Positions 33,081-47,231 of a stretch of 64,000 bases of DNA are shown here, one piece after another. Source of the stretch: Diphasiastrum complanatum. Its lineage: Eukaryota; Streptophyta; Lycopodiopsida; Lycopodiales; Lycopodiaceae. A program made the position numbers and the translations under genes. The notes under the pieces were generated by a model, which did no database searches, had not been told where the DNA came from, and was given only the letters and a program-made list of their open reading frames with translations. The DNA lies in assembly GCA_029204225.1 (NCBI GenBank), contig CM055100.1, forward strand, positions 66,369,656 to 66,433,655. Direction: 5' to 3'. The stretch's first letter is position 1. Each line of letters starts with the position of its first letter.

Positions 33081-34286
33081 AACACAAAATCATTCTACTT
33101 GATGAGTTAGAGTTCTGAAGTGATTTTCAAGTCCGTTTTGGGACAGTATAGAGATACTATCCACGACTAACAACAACGTATATCTGTCCTAATTTGATTG
33201 TCGCGAAGGCTTATTAAAACCAAAAGTGCCAATAGATGTAAAAGCGATCACATGATTCTGTTTGAGCTTTTTGAACAAAAATTAGCTACAATTTGGTCCA
33301 TTTGCAATAAAGAGACGAAAACATTACCATGATAAACAACATTCAACTTCAGCTATCATACACAACGCGTTTGAATTCAACTTCATTTTTTTATTTGAAG
33401 ACAAAAATCAACGTCCTCTCATCTTGAATACGTTTATGAATTACGAAGAAATTTCTATAATAGTTCTCTATTCCTTAAGCATAAAGATAGTGAGAACTGG
33501 ATTTCAAAACGAATTCACAATTTGATGGATGAAAATTAGGTGAACATTGTAATAGTAGACAGTTTTTGAGCAAGTTGATCCTACAGTTGATAAGCGGCAG
33601 CCCCAAGAATCACAATATCCTTAGTATCGAGAGCCACGAGGACTACGCCTTATTCAATGAGGCAAGGTAGATACAACGTAAGAGCAAGACATAAAGATGT
33701 CGAAGCTGTTGAAATTGAAAAATAGTCCATCTTAACTTTAGGCTTGCTACAAACATTGTACCATGCAAGTATGTTGTTCCATAAATGCAAATGCCAAGTT
33801 TGGCCTAGATAGAACTCGAGCGACATGGATATGTCATATCTAGTTGGATGATTACAACTTGCATATAGATTGTAGATGTAAGGGAAGCTCCTTAGATCCT
33901 GCTTACAAATCCTAAACACAAAAGGATAACACATTGTGGAGAAGCCCCCCACCAAGTAGAAGCATCCAATCAATCTCTAGAAGCCTCAACCCCAAGCCAA
34001 GGAACAAGAAGCATGAATGTAGAGTGAGAGCTTGGCAATGAATCAAGAACCACGATGAGGAGTAGGACGAGTTTGGTCCTCTTATATAAAGCCTAATGCA
34101 TCCTGGGCACATAGCCATGCATAGCCCTATGTTCCCTATACATAGATTTGTTAAAAATTCACAATTCTAGCTTGACTAGTTTTGGTCATATGACTTGTAA
34201 ATAGTTAGATGGTCATGATGTGGATTGTCACACGTGCCAAATAGCATAGGATTCCATTCATAAGGATGTTCTCAAGTAGACCTAAG
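33081..34286. other. Spacer between satellite and element F
   Basis: A TATA-like CTTATATAAAGCC lies at about 34,080, but no LTR ends or coding motifs could be tied to it. Confidence 0.4.
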
Positions 34287-34830
34287 TGTTAGAACCTTTG
34301 GAATGAGTCCAAATTATGCTTAGATACAAGGGAGAAAAAATAGGAGCTATTTTTGGTATTTTTTGCATTGTTGAGGGATCTCCAAGATTCCAACCCTAAC
34401 TTGGTAGGGATGAAAGATCCACCAAAATTAGAATTAGGGATAGGTTTAGGGCTACTCATACCTGCCCAAAACCGTGATGGATCATGTATATATAGGTGAT
34501 GATATCTCACCAAAATCAATCAAGCAATTTCATGTGTTTTCTCTCATAATGGTGCAATTGCTCTCTATGTTCATAATTGTTTGAGTACTTGTGATTACGA
34601 ATGATTATAGGATTGAATGTAGGTCTGGTGTACCGTACTCAGACTGTGGGAGGCCGTACTTTCACACGTGTGAAGCCTTCTTCAAGGATTTGGGCCATTT
34701 AGTGAGGTTCAAGCATATATTTTTGATGGATTTTGATGGTTCAACTTGTGCTAATCTTATGAAATCATAATCTATTGTTTCCCTCATCATTTCAAGTGTT
34801 TTAGGATCCTTATTTGCTATAATTTTTACA
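34287..34830 (+). repeat. Probable 5' LTR of element F (about 544 bp)
   Basis: Ends ATTTTTACA directly before the perfect primer-binding site TGGTATCAGAGC at 34,831-34,842; a TG start at 34,287 (TGTTAGAACC) is the best candidate for the left end. TATA-like GTATATATAGG near 34,488. It shares the phrase GGCCGTACT and CACACGTGTG with the LTR of element G, consistent with a common lineage. Confidence 0.65.
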
Positions 34831-35641
34831 TGGTATCAGAGCCTAAAGGCTGAAATGAGCTAAATCCTTGGTTTTCATTCAATTTGATCACAATTTTTGA
34901 TCTAAATCTTGTGTAGATTGGATCTTAGCATCTAGTATTGATTCTAGAACTCAAAGTGAGTCAAATAAATTGGAGATTGGTGTTGTGTGACTTAATTTGC
35001 AGGTGTTTAGGTGTCTAAAACCAGAAGCAAAGTTGAATTCAATTCACATTACCAAGATATCAAGTTTTGCTTGCTCCAAGCATTGATTTCTAAGCGAGTT
35101 TTGGAGGTGATTTCATAGAGGAGGCTTTCTAGCATTCAAGGAGAGGGAAGATCAGAGTTTTGGGGACTCTTCAAGGCTATTCTAAGGTGTAGTAGGCACC
35201 TCCTAAAGTGATTTAGGTTCAGTCCAACCATTGCTTGACTTATGCACCAAATTAGATCAATTTTCCATCAATTTTGATCATTTTTTGCTTGTGATTGGAT
35301 AGTAGATTGTGTTGCATCCTCATTAAGTTCCATTTAGATCTTTTACAAGTGATTTTGGAAGTATATTAGGTTGCTGAAATCCACTCTTGATCAGATCATT
35401 TGGAAGCTTTAATGTTCTTTATAGAAAGAGGGGCAATTCTACTAGTATTGTCTACTTCAATCAAGCAAGTGCATTGTTTCTAGTATTCTATGATTTGATT
35501 TTGTTAGAGATCATTCTTAGATCTTTATAGGAAGTCTATTACTGATCTTTTCAGGTCCCTAAGAAGTGGGATAAGGTAGACCTTCAATCAAATCAATAGA
35601 AGTAACCTTCATTTGTGTCAAGTCCTTGATTAGGAGACTAG

Positions 35642-38383
35642 ATGGCATCTATAAATGCATATCTTTTGGATTCTAATGAAAGGCTCAACAGAACTAGCTA
35701 TTCCATATGGAAAGTTAGAATGGAATCCATCATGATCATGCAAGATCTGATGGAAATTGTAAATGGTAAGGAGGGTGAACCTATTCATCCTCAAGAAAAA
35801 GCCAAATACATCAAGAGGTGCAATGTTGCACTACATTGCATAAAAATGAATGTTGCAAATGAACTCTTAAGAGAGGTGGGAGATTGCACTTCAGCTCAAG
35901 ATGCTTGGGAGACTTTGCAAAAGGTCTATGAATCCAAGAACCAAACTAGAATGTTAGCTTTGAAGAATCAAATCTATAGAAGCTATCAAAAGAAAGGAGA
36001 GAGTGCACATACTTTTGTCCTAAGAGTAAAGGAATTGAACAAAGAGCTAGCCTTTATAGGTGATCCTATCAAGGATGAAGAGCTTGTTCAACTCATATTG
36101 AATGGACTAAGCTTTGAATTTGACAATTTGGTTCAGGGATATGCAATTATGGGTAAGCTACCCATACTTGAAGAACTCCAAGGCACACTCATGGCCGAGG
36201 AATCAAGAAGGAGCCAAATGCAAGAGAGGATGGATAGGCTTTCCATTCAAGGTGGAGATGACCAAGATCTCTTCACCAAAGGCAAAGGCAAGTCCAAAGG
36301 CAAAGGATCAACATTCAAGAAGTCTACAAAGCTTGAGGATCAAGAAGGACCCTCAAAGGCATCTCCATCAACCACCAAAGTCAAGAAGGACAAATCAAAG
36401 GTGAAGTGCTACTATTGTAGCAAGATGGGGCATTATGCCTCGGAATGCTTCAAGAGGAAGCAAGATCAAAGCAAAGCCAATTTGAGCAAAGAGGAGGAGG
36501 AGGAGAGTTCACATGAGGACTCTCTCATGATGTCCATATTTTTTTCAACAAGCTTCAAAGGAGAAGATCCTTGGTGGATTGACTCGGGTGCTAGTTCACA
36601 CATGACTAGTAAAAGGGAGTTTTTCTCTTCTCTCTTATCTTATGATGGACCTATAAAGTCTATCTATACAGCAAATGATGAAGCTTGTAAGATTGAAGGA
36701 GTTGGTAGCATTCCCCTTTGCTTAGGATCTTCCAAAAAGATCAACATAAAAGGTGTTTTGTACATTCCTACAATAACAAAGAATCTACTAAGTGTTGTCC
36801 AAATGGTAGACAATGGTTTCAATGTCGACTTTGCTTCAAATGAATGTTTTATCAAGAAGAAGGGTAAGATAGTGGCTAAGGGCACTAGACTTGGCAAACT
36901 TTATAAGTTGGATGCATTTGTGGATACTAATGTTGTCATGTTGGCCGAGAAGAGCAAGATATCTACCTTTACTTTATGGCACAAAAGACTTGGACATGTC
37001 AACTCGGGTTCCATGGAGGCTATGATCAAAGAGGAGTATGCTTTAGGCCTACCAAGGTCTATTGGGAAGGAAGACAAGGTTTGTGAAGCTTGTGCCTTAT
37101 CCAAGGCACATAAGAAGGTGTTTCCTAACTCCATCACAAAGTCATCTCATCCTCTTGAACTCATACACTCGGATGTGCACATTGCTAGCACCAAATCTAA
37201 TGGAGGTTCATCCATGTTTTTAACCTTCATTGATGACTACTCAAGATATTGTTGGGTGTTCTTACTTTCCTTCAAGTCTCAAGTATTTGATACTTTTGTA
37301 AAGTTCAAGTTGTTTGTGGAAAAGCATCATAATCATAGCATCAAGATTCTTAGAAGTGACAATGGTGGAGAATTCATCTCCAATGAGTTCAAGGCCTTTT
37401 GTGAGGAGGAAGGGATCAAGAAAGAGACTTCTTGTCCTTACACTCCTCAACAAAATGGAGTTGCTGAAAGAAGGAATAGAACATTATGTGAATGTTCTAA
37501 GGCTTTAAGATTAGATGCTTGTTTGCCCAAATCCTTTTGGGGTGAGTCTCTTGTATGTGCAAACTACTTGATGAATAGGGTGTCTTGCAAAGCAATTGAA
37601 GGCAAAACTCCTTATGAGATGTTGTATGGAAAGAAACCCAATCTTAATCACTTGAAAATTTTTGGGTGTATATGTTATGTGCATGTGCCATTGGAAACAA
37701 GAACCAAGGAGGATCCATCTTCCACAAGAGGGATCATGCTTGGATATGCAAGCTCAAGCAAGGGCTACAAAGTCTATCTCCCATCCTTGAACAAATTTGT
37801 TGTTTCAAGGGATGTAATCTTTGATGAACATCATATGCATATGCTTGAAGAAGGCTCAAGTGCTCCAACAATCAAGAAGAAGATGGCCGAGGAGCAAGAT
37901 CTTGGTTCTGAGGAGGAGCTCATGGAGGAGCAAGCACCAAACCCACCTATCACACCAAGGAGATCTTCAAGGGCAAAAGTGGAGCCATCAAGGCTCACAT
38001 ATCAAGGCAAAGGACAACAAGTTGAGGGTATCTCATCCACTTCTTATGCTTTATCTAGTTTTGAAGAACCATCTAATGTTGAAGATGCATTGAACTCCAA
38101 AGAATGGTATAAAGCTATGTTGGATGAGTATGATGCCTTGATTGAGAATGAAACTTGGTTGCTTGTTGAGAGACCTCAAAGGAATGTAATAGGATGCAAG
38201 TGGGTCTTCAAGCCTAAGTTGAATGAAAATGGGAGTGCTAACAAACATAAAGCAAGATTAGTTGCAAAAGGTTATGCTCAAGAGAGAGGGATAGACTATG
38301 AGGAAACTTTTGCACCCGTGGCCAAGATGGTCACAATAAGGCTAATCATTGCACTTGCATCACATTTTGGATGGATTCTATGA
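35642..38383 (+). CDS. Copia element F: gag-protease-integrase polyprotein, reverse transcriptase deleted
   Basis: One open frame of 913 residues. UBN2-type gag at about 45-190; CCHC knuckle C256-C269 (CYYCSKMGHYASEC); protease active site D314 in WWIDSGASSHM; integrase zinc site H447, H452, C481, C484; integrase catalytic D511, D573 and E609, with the usual 35 residues between the last two; linker with RRSSRAK at 774-780; start of reverse transcriptase (CKWVFKPK; GIDYEETFAPVAK) from about 850. The frame ends at HFGWIL because about 335 nt of reverse transcriptase, including the catalytic YVDD region, have been deleted by comparison with element G. A full-length element would be about 1,350-1,400 residues. 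Gag, protease and integrase could still be made, but the element cannot copy itself. Same lineage as G. Confidence 0.92.
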   Translation: MASINAYLLDSNERLNRTSYSIWKVRMESIMIMQDLMEIVNGKEGEPIHPQEKAKYIKRCNVALHCIKMNVANELLREVGDCTSAQDAWETLQKVYESKNQTRMLALKNQIYRSYQKKGESAHTFVLRVKELNKELAFIGDPIKDEELVQLILNGLSFEFDNLVQGYAIMGKLPILEELQGTLMAEESRRSQMQERMDRLSIQGGDDQDLFTKGKGKSKGKGSTFKKSTKLEDQEGPSKASPSTTKVKKDKSKVKCYYCSKMGHYASECFKRKQDQSKANLSKEEEEESSHEDSLMMSIFFSTSFKGEDPWWIDSGASSHMTSKREFFSSLLSYDGPIKSIYTANDEACKIEGVGSIPLCLGSSKKINIKGVLYIPTITKNLLSVVQMVDNGFNVDFASNECFIKKKGKIVAKGTRLGKLYKLDAFVDTNVVMLAEKSKISTFTLWHKRLGHVNSGSMEAMIKEEYALGLPRSIGKEDKVCEACALSKAHKKVFPNSITKSSHPLELIHSDVHIASTKSNGGSSMFLTFIDDYSRYCWVFLLSFKSQVFDTFVKFKLFVEKHHNHSIKILRSDNGGEFISNEFKAFCEEEGIKKETSCPYTPQQNGVAERRNRTLCECSKALRLDACLPKSFWGESLVCANYLMNRVSCKAIEGKTPYEMLYGKKPNLNHLKIFGCICYVHVPLETRTKEDPSSTRGIMLGYASSSKGYKVYLPSLNKFVVSRDVIFDEHHMHMLEEGSSAPTIKKKMAEEQDLGSEEELMEEQAPNPPITPRRSSRAKVEPSRLTYQGKGQQVEGISSTSYALSSFEEPSNVEDALNSKEWYKAMLDEYDALIENETWLLVERPQRNVIGCKWVFKPKLNENGSANKHKARLVAKGYAQERGIDYEETFAPVAKMVTIRLIIALASHFGWIL

Positions 38384-38497
38384 AAAATCAAGATAGATCT
38401 ATCCTTAGAGTTCAAGATGGTAGATCTAGGGTGTCTTCACTTCATCTTAGGCATAGAAGTACTTAGAGGGTTTGATTTTATCTTTATAAGTCAAGTA
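38384..38497 (+). pseudogene. Reverse transcriptase remnant of element F after the deletion
   Basis: In a shifted frame this reads LEFKMVDLGCLHFILGIEV and then FIFISQ, matching EFKMVDLGLLSFILGIEV in element G. It is cut at about 38,497 by the satellite-bearing element. RNase H and the 3' LTR are missing. Confidence 0.85.
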
Positions 38498-38589
38498 ACA
38501 CGTAATGATGAGTGGAAGAGATGAGAGGAATAGAGGTAAAAAAAGAGGGGAGTAGATAAAGTGACGAGAGTGTGAAATATGGGGGATTG

Positions 38590-39240
38590 TCTCGGAACTT
38601 TAGTTCAACTGGAACGACTCGAATTGATCGAATTTTTCCGACGGATCAAATTTTTCGAAAGACTCGAATTTCTTTAAAGACTCGATTTTTTGGAACGACT
38701 CGAATTTTAGAAAAGACTCGAATTTTTCGAGACTCGAATGTTTGGAAAGACTCAATTTTTTTTTCGGAAGACTCGAATTTTTCCAATGGATCAAATTTTT
38801 CCAATGACTTGAATTTTTTGAAAGACTCGAATTTTTGGAAAGACTTGAAGTTTTTCAAAGGATCGAATTTTTCCAATGACTTGAATTTTTTCAAAGACTC
38901 AAATTTTTGGAAAGACTCGAAGTTTTCCAATGGATCGAATGTTTCCAGATGACTAAATTTTTTCAAATACTTGAATTTTTCCAATGACTCGAATTGTTCA
39001 AAGACTCGAATTTTGGAACGACTCGAATTTTTGGAAAGACTCGAATTTTTCCGAAGACTCGAATTGGATCGAATCTTTTCAAAACTCGAATTTTTTCGAA
39101 GGACCCTTTGTACTGTCAAATTGAATTTTATAAAAGACTCGAATTTTTCCGAAAATTCGAATTTTTTTGAAGTCTCAGATTTTTTCAAGGACTCGAATTT
39201 TTCCAAAGACTCGAATTTTTTCAAAGACTCGAATGTTAGA
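38590..39240 (+). repeat. 18-bp satellite, copy 2 (core GACTCGAATTTTT), inverted relative to copy 1
   Basis: About 33 units, mostly 18-21 bp, with core GACTCGAATTTTT(C/G)(C/G)AAA. Both strands stay open for 120-200 codons, giving Phe/Lys/Ser- or Asp/Ser/Asn-rich repeats with no recognised fold; I read these as artefacts of a period divisible by three. The left flank (38,500-38,610) matches the right flank of copy 1 in reverse complement. Confidence 0.88.
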
Positions 39241-39340
39241 TATTCGAGATGCAAGATGTGCGAAATCGACCATCATCCAAATCATCGGCCGCCACCTAGA
39301 TTGGACTACATTGCCTCTAGACGGGACTCTTTAATAGTGT

Positions 39341-39368
39341 GTATCTATCTATCTATCTATATATATAA
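39341..39368. repeat. (TATC)n / (TA)n microsatellite
   Basis: Short run of TATC units followed by TATA, at the right side of satellite copy 2. Confidence 0.85.
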
Positions 39369-39889
39369 TATGCTTCGGCTTATTCTTTCTCTTCATGATA
39401 TTTTCTCTTCTTTTACTTTTCTTCCTCCTTTTTCTGTTTCTTCTCGTTGCTTTTTGTTGATCGTATGGGGAATTCTCAGCTGCAGGTGAAGGTGCAGATG
39501 CATCAGGTTTGGCTCCAAATCCTCACAAAACTATTAATAATAACGTCAATATCATGGGTTCTTCTTAGTTTGAGCAATGCTGCCACCAGCAATCTATAAT
39601 TTCTTTGCATACATGTGCTTTTTCCTTGGATTTTGCTTTTCATTTCCATTTTATGCTACTGCCCAGTTCAATTTCACAAGCCATCCGTGCTTACTACTTT
39701 TCTAGTATGCTTACTGGAGCTCATGTTGATATGCTGGTGCTGTTTTTTCAGCGCATGGAGTCAGAAACAGCAGCCTCTCCCCCATACAGTAAGATTAGCT
39801 GTTCTGTCTAGTATCTAGTATCAATTTGTTTTTTTTTAATAGAAAAAGCAATTATTCGTGGTTTGCTATTGCCTAAACTTTATGTTATT

Positions 39890-40290
39890 AGCAGATCCGG
39901 CCGCTGCTGCAGGACGCTAACTCGATAGTAGAGTAGTCGACCTGTTAATGACATAAACATCGGTTAACACTCGTGGTAAAAACTGGGGAGCAGTTCATTT
40001 TTTTGTTTTCCAACAGCAGATAATAGTGCTTCACGCTGATGCTAACCCCAGTAGGAGAGTAGCCAACCTGCTTGCTGATGACATATACAGGCGGTAAAAA
40101 CTGGGGAGTAGTTCAAATTTCTGTTTTCCACCAGCAAATCACTGTATTTCAAGCCAATTCTAACCCGAATTGGAGAGTACTCAAGCTGTTAATGACTTGC
40201 ATGCTAGTAAAAAATTAGGAGCAGTTCATTTATAAAAATTCACCAGCAAATTACACTTCGCTTCAGGTCAATTTCAATTTCTAACGTGGA
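39890..40290. repeat. Tandem repeat, period about 115-122 bp, three units plus a partial
   Basis: Units start CAGATCCGG (39,893), CAGCAGATAATAG (about 40,013), CAGCAAATCAC (about 40,130) and CAGCAAATTAC (about 40,243). Each contains GCTAAC / TTCTAAC, a GAGAGTA word, CTGTTAATGAC or CTGATGAC, and a GGTAAAAACTGGGGAG phrase. Diverged, non-coding. Confidence 0.75.
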
Positions 40291-43200
40291 AAGAGTTTCA
40301 GAACTAATTGTTGAAGGGAAAATTTATAGCTCTAGCTACAGAATGACTAGGGTATTCTGCTGTGGTTAGCGTTATATGGTTACATACATAATCTGTGACC
40401 TGGTTGCCGCTATGTACACGTAACTCCATTCATCTCAGAGGTAAGGGCACAGTGACATTGCACAATAGCACGGGTTGCTCAACGGGTAAGAGGGTTTGTG
40501 ATTTTTCTTGAAATCAGCTCTTGGAGGGAACAGGTGGAAAGCTGACGCAAGGTGATGCATCGCGGGAATGAGGGGGTGGACATGGAAAGGGCCTGTAAGT
40601 CTCAGGACATAAGCATGGTCAGGTGGGGTTAGATAAGTATGAACTGTGCAAGTATTTTGAGTGAGGTGACAATCATTGGAATGTAATCTCTTCTACGGGG
40701 CATCACCTTTTATGCTTAAGGCCATAAAATGCAAGCCCCTGCTACTACTAATTTTGTTTATAGGGTTTTGTCAGATTTAGTCAGGGTTGCTCAGCCGTTG
40801 TGTGGGTGGCTAAGAGGCTTGAGGTGGGACTCCAGGTGCCAACGTTCTTGAATAACAATCAGTCAAGGAAGTGAATAGATGGTCATTATCCCACTCATTC
40901 TTTGTTCACTTTTAGAGGTGTATTCTTGTAATTGCTATCATCTTTGTAGCTTTCATCCTTACATCCATCTAGCTTGACTAGTGTTTTTGAGCTAAAAGAA
41001 GCTGGCAAAGTATAGATGTTAGGACATTGTCGCTGCTACCAAATGGACGTAATCATGCCAAACTATATGAAGTGGCCATGCAAGTCGTAGCAACCAAGCA
41101 TGTCTCATATTAGTAGATACCAAGTAATTTGCAAGGACCGAAAAATGTCTAGCACCATTAGTAGTGTCATTTCCCGTGGAATTGTTTTTACATCCTTAAA
41201 CTGTTGTTTTTTCCCACCCTTACCCGTACATAGAAAAGAAAATGTAGCTTTCTGATCCAAAATGCTCTCGTAATGTTGTGTTCCAAAACATAGTGCTTAT
41301 ATGAGTTGGATGTTATGCAAACTTTTAGAGTATGCTTGAGTTTGTTGAAGGGTGTATAGGCATATCATAGATTCCCATGGGATTCAAGGTTGTCTAAGAG
41401 GGATCGTGGACTTAAATTGGAGCTAATATTGGGCTCTTGATTGGGTAATTCTAAAGAGACTCATAGTGTATTGAAAAAAATTGACTTCATGAAGTCTACA
41501 TGAGGGGATTCGCTTTCTTTTTATGATGATCGGGCTAAGTTGAGGACAATTTATGAAGAGCTCTTTGAAACTTGAGAAGGTATGGGATCATATGATTTAT
41601 GATTGATGAATCACTTCACTTTGAGTACTTGACAAAGTAAAAGAGGACGTGAAATTAGGAAGCATGTTTCCCTTCACCTTTGAGGATGCAAATGTTTATG
41701 GCGAGTTAGTTAGCCAAAGCTAGCAAGGGTTTGTCAGTGGCTTGGGCTAAAGGAACCTCTTAGAGGTAAGGCTATGGCCGGAGTCCAGGACTTGGTAAGT
41801 TGTAACAATATTAGGACCACTTGAGAGGATATGCATGGGGAGTCAGCAACCTCATACGCACTTAGGATGATATACCATGTAGTGATGTCGTATAAGAGTG
41901 TTTGGGAATCCACACATTCTAATTAGTTGTGAGGTCCAAGCTTCAGGATGAGCCCAAAGATCATGCAATCTTGGCAAAGCCTTCCCAATTGGTGGGATGG
42001 GTCATGGTAGTATGTGACGCCAAGCCTACTACTTAGAGGATTGATCTAGGATGTTGTTCTGGGATCGACTCCCAAGCTTGAGGATGAGCAGTTCTATGAT
42101 TGCATGGTGAGTCTCATGTCTAGGGCTTTGCATTTCTACAAGGCAATTTGGATCCATGCCAGGTTAGGTTCTAAGAGGACTTTCACACCTAATAGATGTC
42201 TTTTTTAACTGATAAAGGAGATATTGAAATTAGAGTCCACGAACATGCATCAAGGATAAGTTTCAGATTTAGTTTTGACTCTGGATTCAAGAATTATATT
42301 TTCCATCAATCTTTTGGGTAACTATCATACCAAAGCAGGCCTATATGGTTTAGTTAGATGAAATATTATAACCTAGGCCATATGCGATAATCTTTAACTC
42401 TCAGTAAATCATAACCTAAGAAGTTTTTATTGAATTTTCCTTCAAATTCAAATCAAATCAATATTACATTGGTAGGAGCATCTTAGTGCGGAAATGCTAG
42501 AAAAGCTATTTTAACTAGCAAAGCTATATAGTTGACATTCGCACTAGCTCCCTTTGATCATCTTGTAGCTCAGAAATTGTTGTTCCATAAAAAATAACAT
42601 GTTATACCTCTATGCTGATGAAGGGACATTTGGACGATGTTTTTGATGCTTGGCCTTTGTTAGACCCAACAATTTGTGTTCATTGTTGTTTTCTCTAGGT
42701 GATAACATAATTCGTGTGGGGGGCGAAATCATATTTCAGGTATGCCACTCAATCTAGCTCAATTAAGGACACTTATTTGGAAGGCTAGAAAATGCCTCAT
42801 TTGTACCTTTCGTTGTTGAGATTTAGATGAAAATATTGTCTAACATCTATACACTCAAGCCCTATTTTGTTGGATTGTTCTTTGATTTGTTGTCTAGTTC
42901 ACCCTAATTGGCTTTGAGAGAATTATGATCGATCACACTATTTTGATTTCTGTTGAGAATTGAGGGGAGGGGATGTAGGATTAGGTGAATTCGGATGCAT
43001 CTTCAAGATGCAGTTACAATCTTGTGGATTGTCTCAACTTTTCCTTCTTATATACCTCATCAAATTTTTTCCCTTTGGACTTAATACTTTCTGAAGCAAT
43101 TGTGTTCTTGAATTTCTTAGAGATCATATCTCATTCCATTCTGCAACTATCCTTTTATTTTAGTGCCCCAAAAGTTCCATGAATGCTAGATTTTATTTTA

Positions 43201-43300
43201 TTTTTAAAGACCATACTATAGTTAAGTTTCATGGTAGAGCGTCATATACAATGCCTAACCATCCATACAAGCTAGGGAGTACTTTGATCCACTGCTTATA
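40291..43300. other. Intergenic DNA, no recognised gene
   Basis: No long open frames or retrotransposon motifs. Two A-box-like words, TTGCTCAACGGGTAAGAG near 40,473 and a related TTGCTCAGCC near 40,786, may be decayed SINE heads. Confidence 0.4.
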
Positions 43301-43304
43301 TAGA

Positions 43305-44070
43305 TAGTTGCACCATGATTCTGAATCGCGGTCCGAATCGCGATTTGGAAAAATCCCAGAATCGTGCATAATCGTTTTTTTTTTTGAAATTTTATTTGGG
43401 CAAAATGGGTATCAGATGAAAGCTCTGATTAAGAGCATTTTTACTGTGTAGTTTGCCGATTGTTTCGGGTCAGGATGGTCCAATTTAGGTGCATTAATCC
43501 ATGTTGGATTCTGTCAAGGATAAAAATTCAAAACTAACCTCTAGACTGTTTGTTACGATCACAAATGGTTCCAGTGGCACAAAGACAGAGAATTGTAGAG
43601 CAATTGTACCTCACTTTTTGCTTCGGGGGGCAGCCCCCCCTGGACCCCCCGGGCGACAATAGCAGGTGGGGCGCTGCCCCCCCTGCACCCCCCTAAGATA
43701 AAAATGCGGTCCAAATGCGCACCGGTAAGGGCCCAATATTTATGCCCCCAACTGTATGCACATTGCACTCACATCTCCAGTGAAATGATTGCAAAAGTGA
43801 TCATCTTGATAGCCCAAACTGTAGCATTTGCCATTAACAAAACCAGAGCAATTAAAAACCAAAATTACCAAATAGCTACTGACTTTTATCTGTTTGTGCC
43901 CTATCTACTGCAATTCTGGGAGGCAAAACGCTGGTTTTTGACCATTGCTCCCCTAAAAAATTTCAGCCATAAGCTATTTTTCCAATTTTTTTTATTTTTT
44001 TTACGATTCGCGATTCCGAATCGTGGTTCGCGAACCACGAACCTAGCGAATCGCAATTCGCTGCAACTAT
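43305..44070. mobile_element. Candidate TIR element with GAATCGCG subterminal repeats
   Basis: The left end ATAGTTGCA is followed by CTGAATCGCGGTCCGAATCG; the right end TGCAACTAT is preceded by CGCGATTCCGAATCG and CGAATCGCAATTCG, so the ends are inverted repeats rich in the GAATCGCG word. An internal G/C-run island at about 43,625-43,695 can form hairpins. No transposase. The flanks (TATAGAT / TATGATA) are not a clean target duplication. Superfamily unassigned. Confidence 0.5.
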
Positions 44071-47218
<3,148 letters not shown>

Positions 47219-47231
47219 GAGAGAGAGAGAG
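47219..47231. repeat. Short (GA)n run at the 5' border of the LINE
   Basis: About six GA units, matching the long GA run on the other side of the element. Confidence 0.9.

Noticed and set aside
38572-39489. Repetitive frames of 126, 202 and 172 codons on both strands
   Set aside because: Same satellite artefact as at 32 kb; no start context, no non-repetitive domain.
40470-40830. Two A-box-like words suggesting tRNA genes
   Set aside because: No matching B box at the right distance and no cloverleaf; at best decayed SINE heads.
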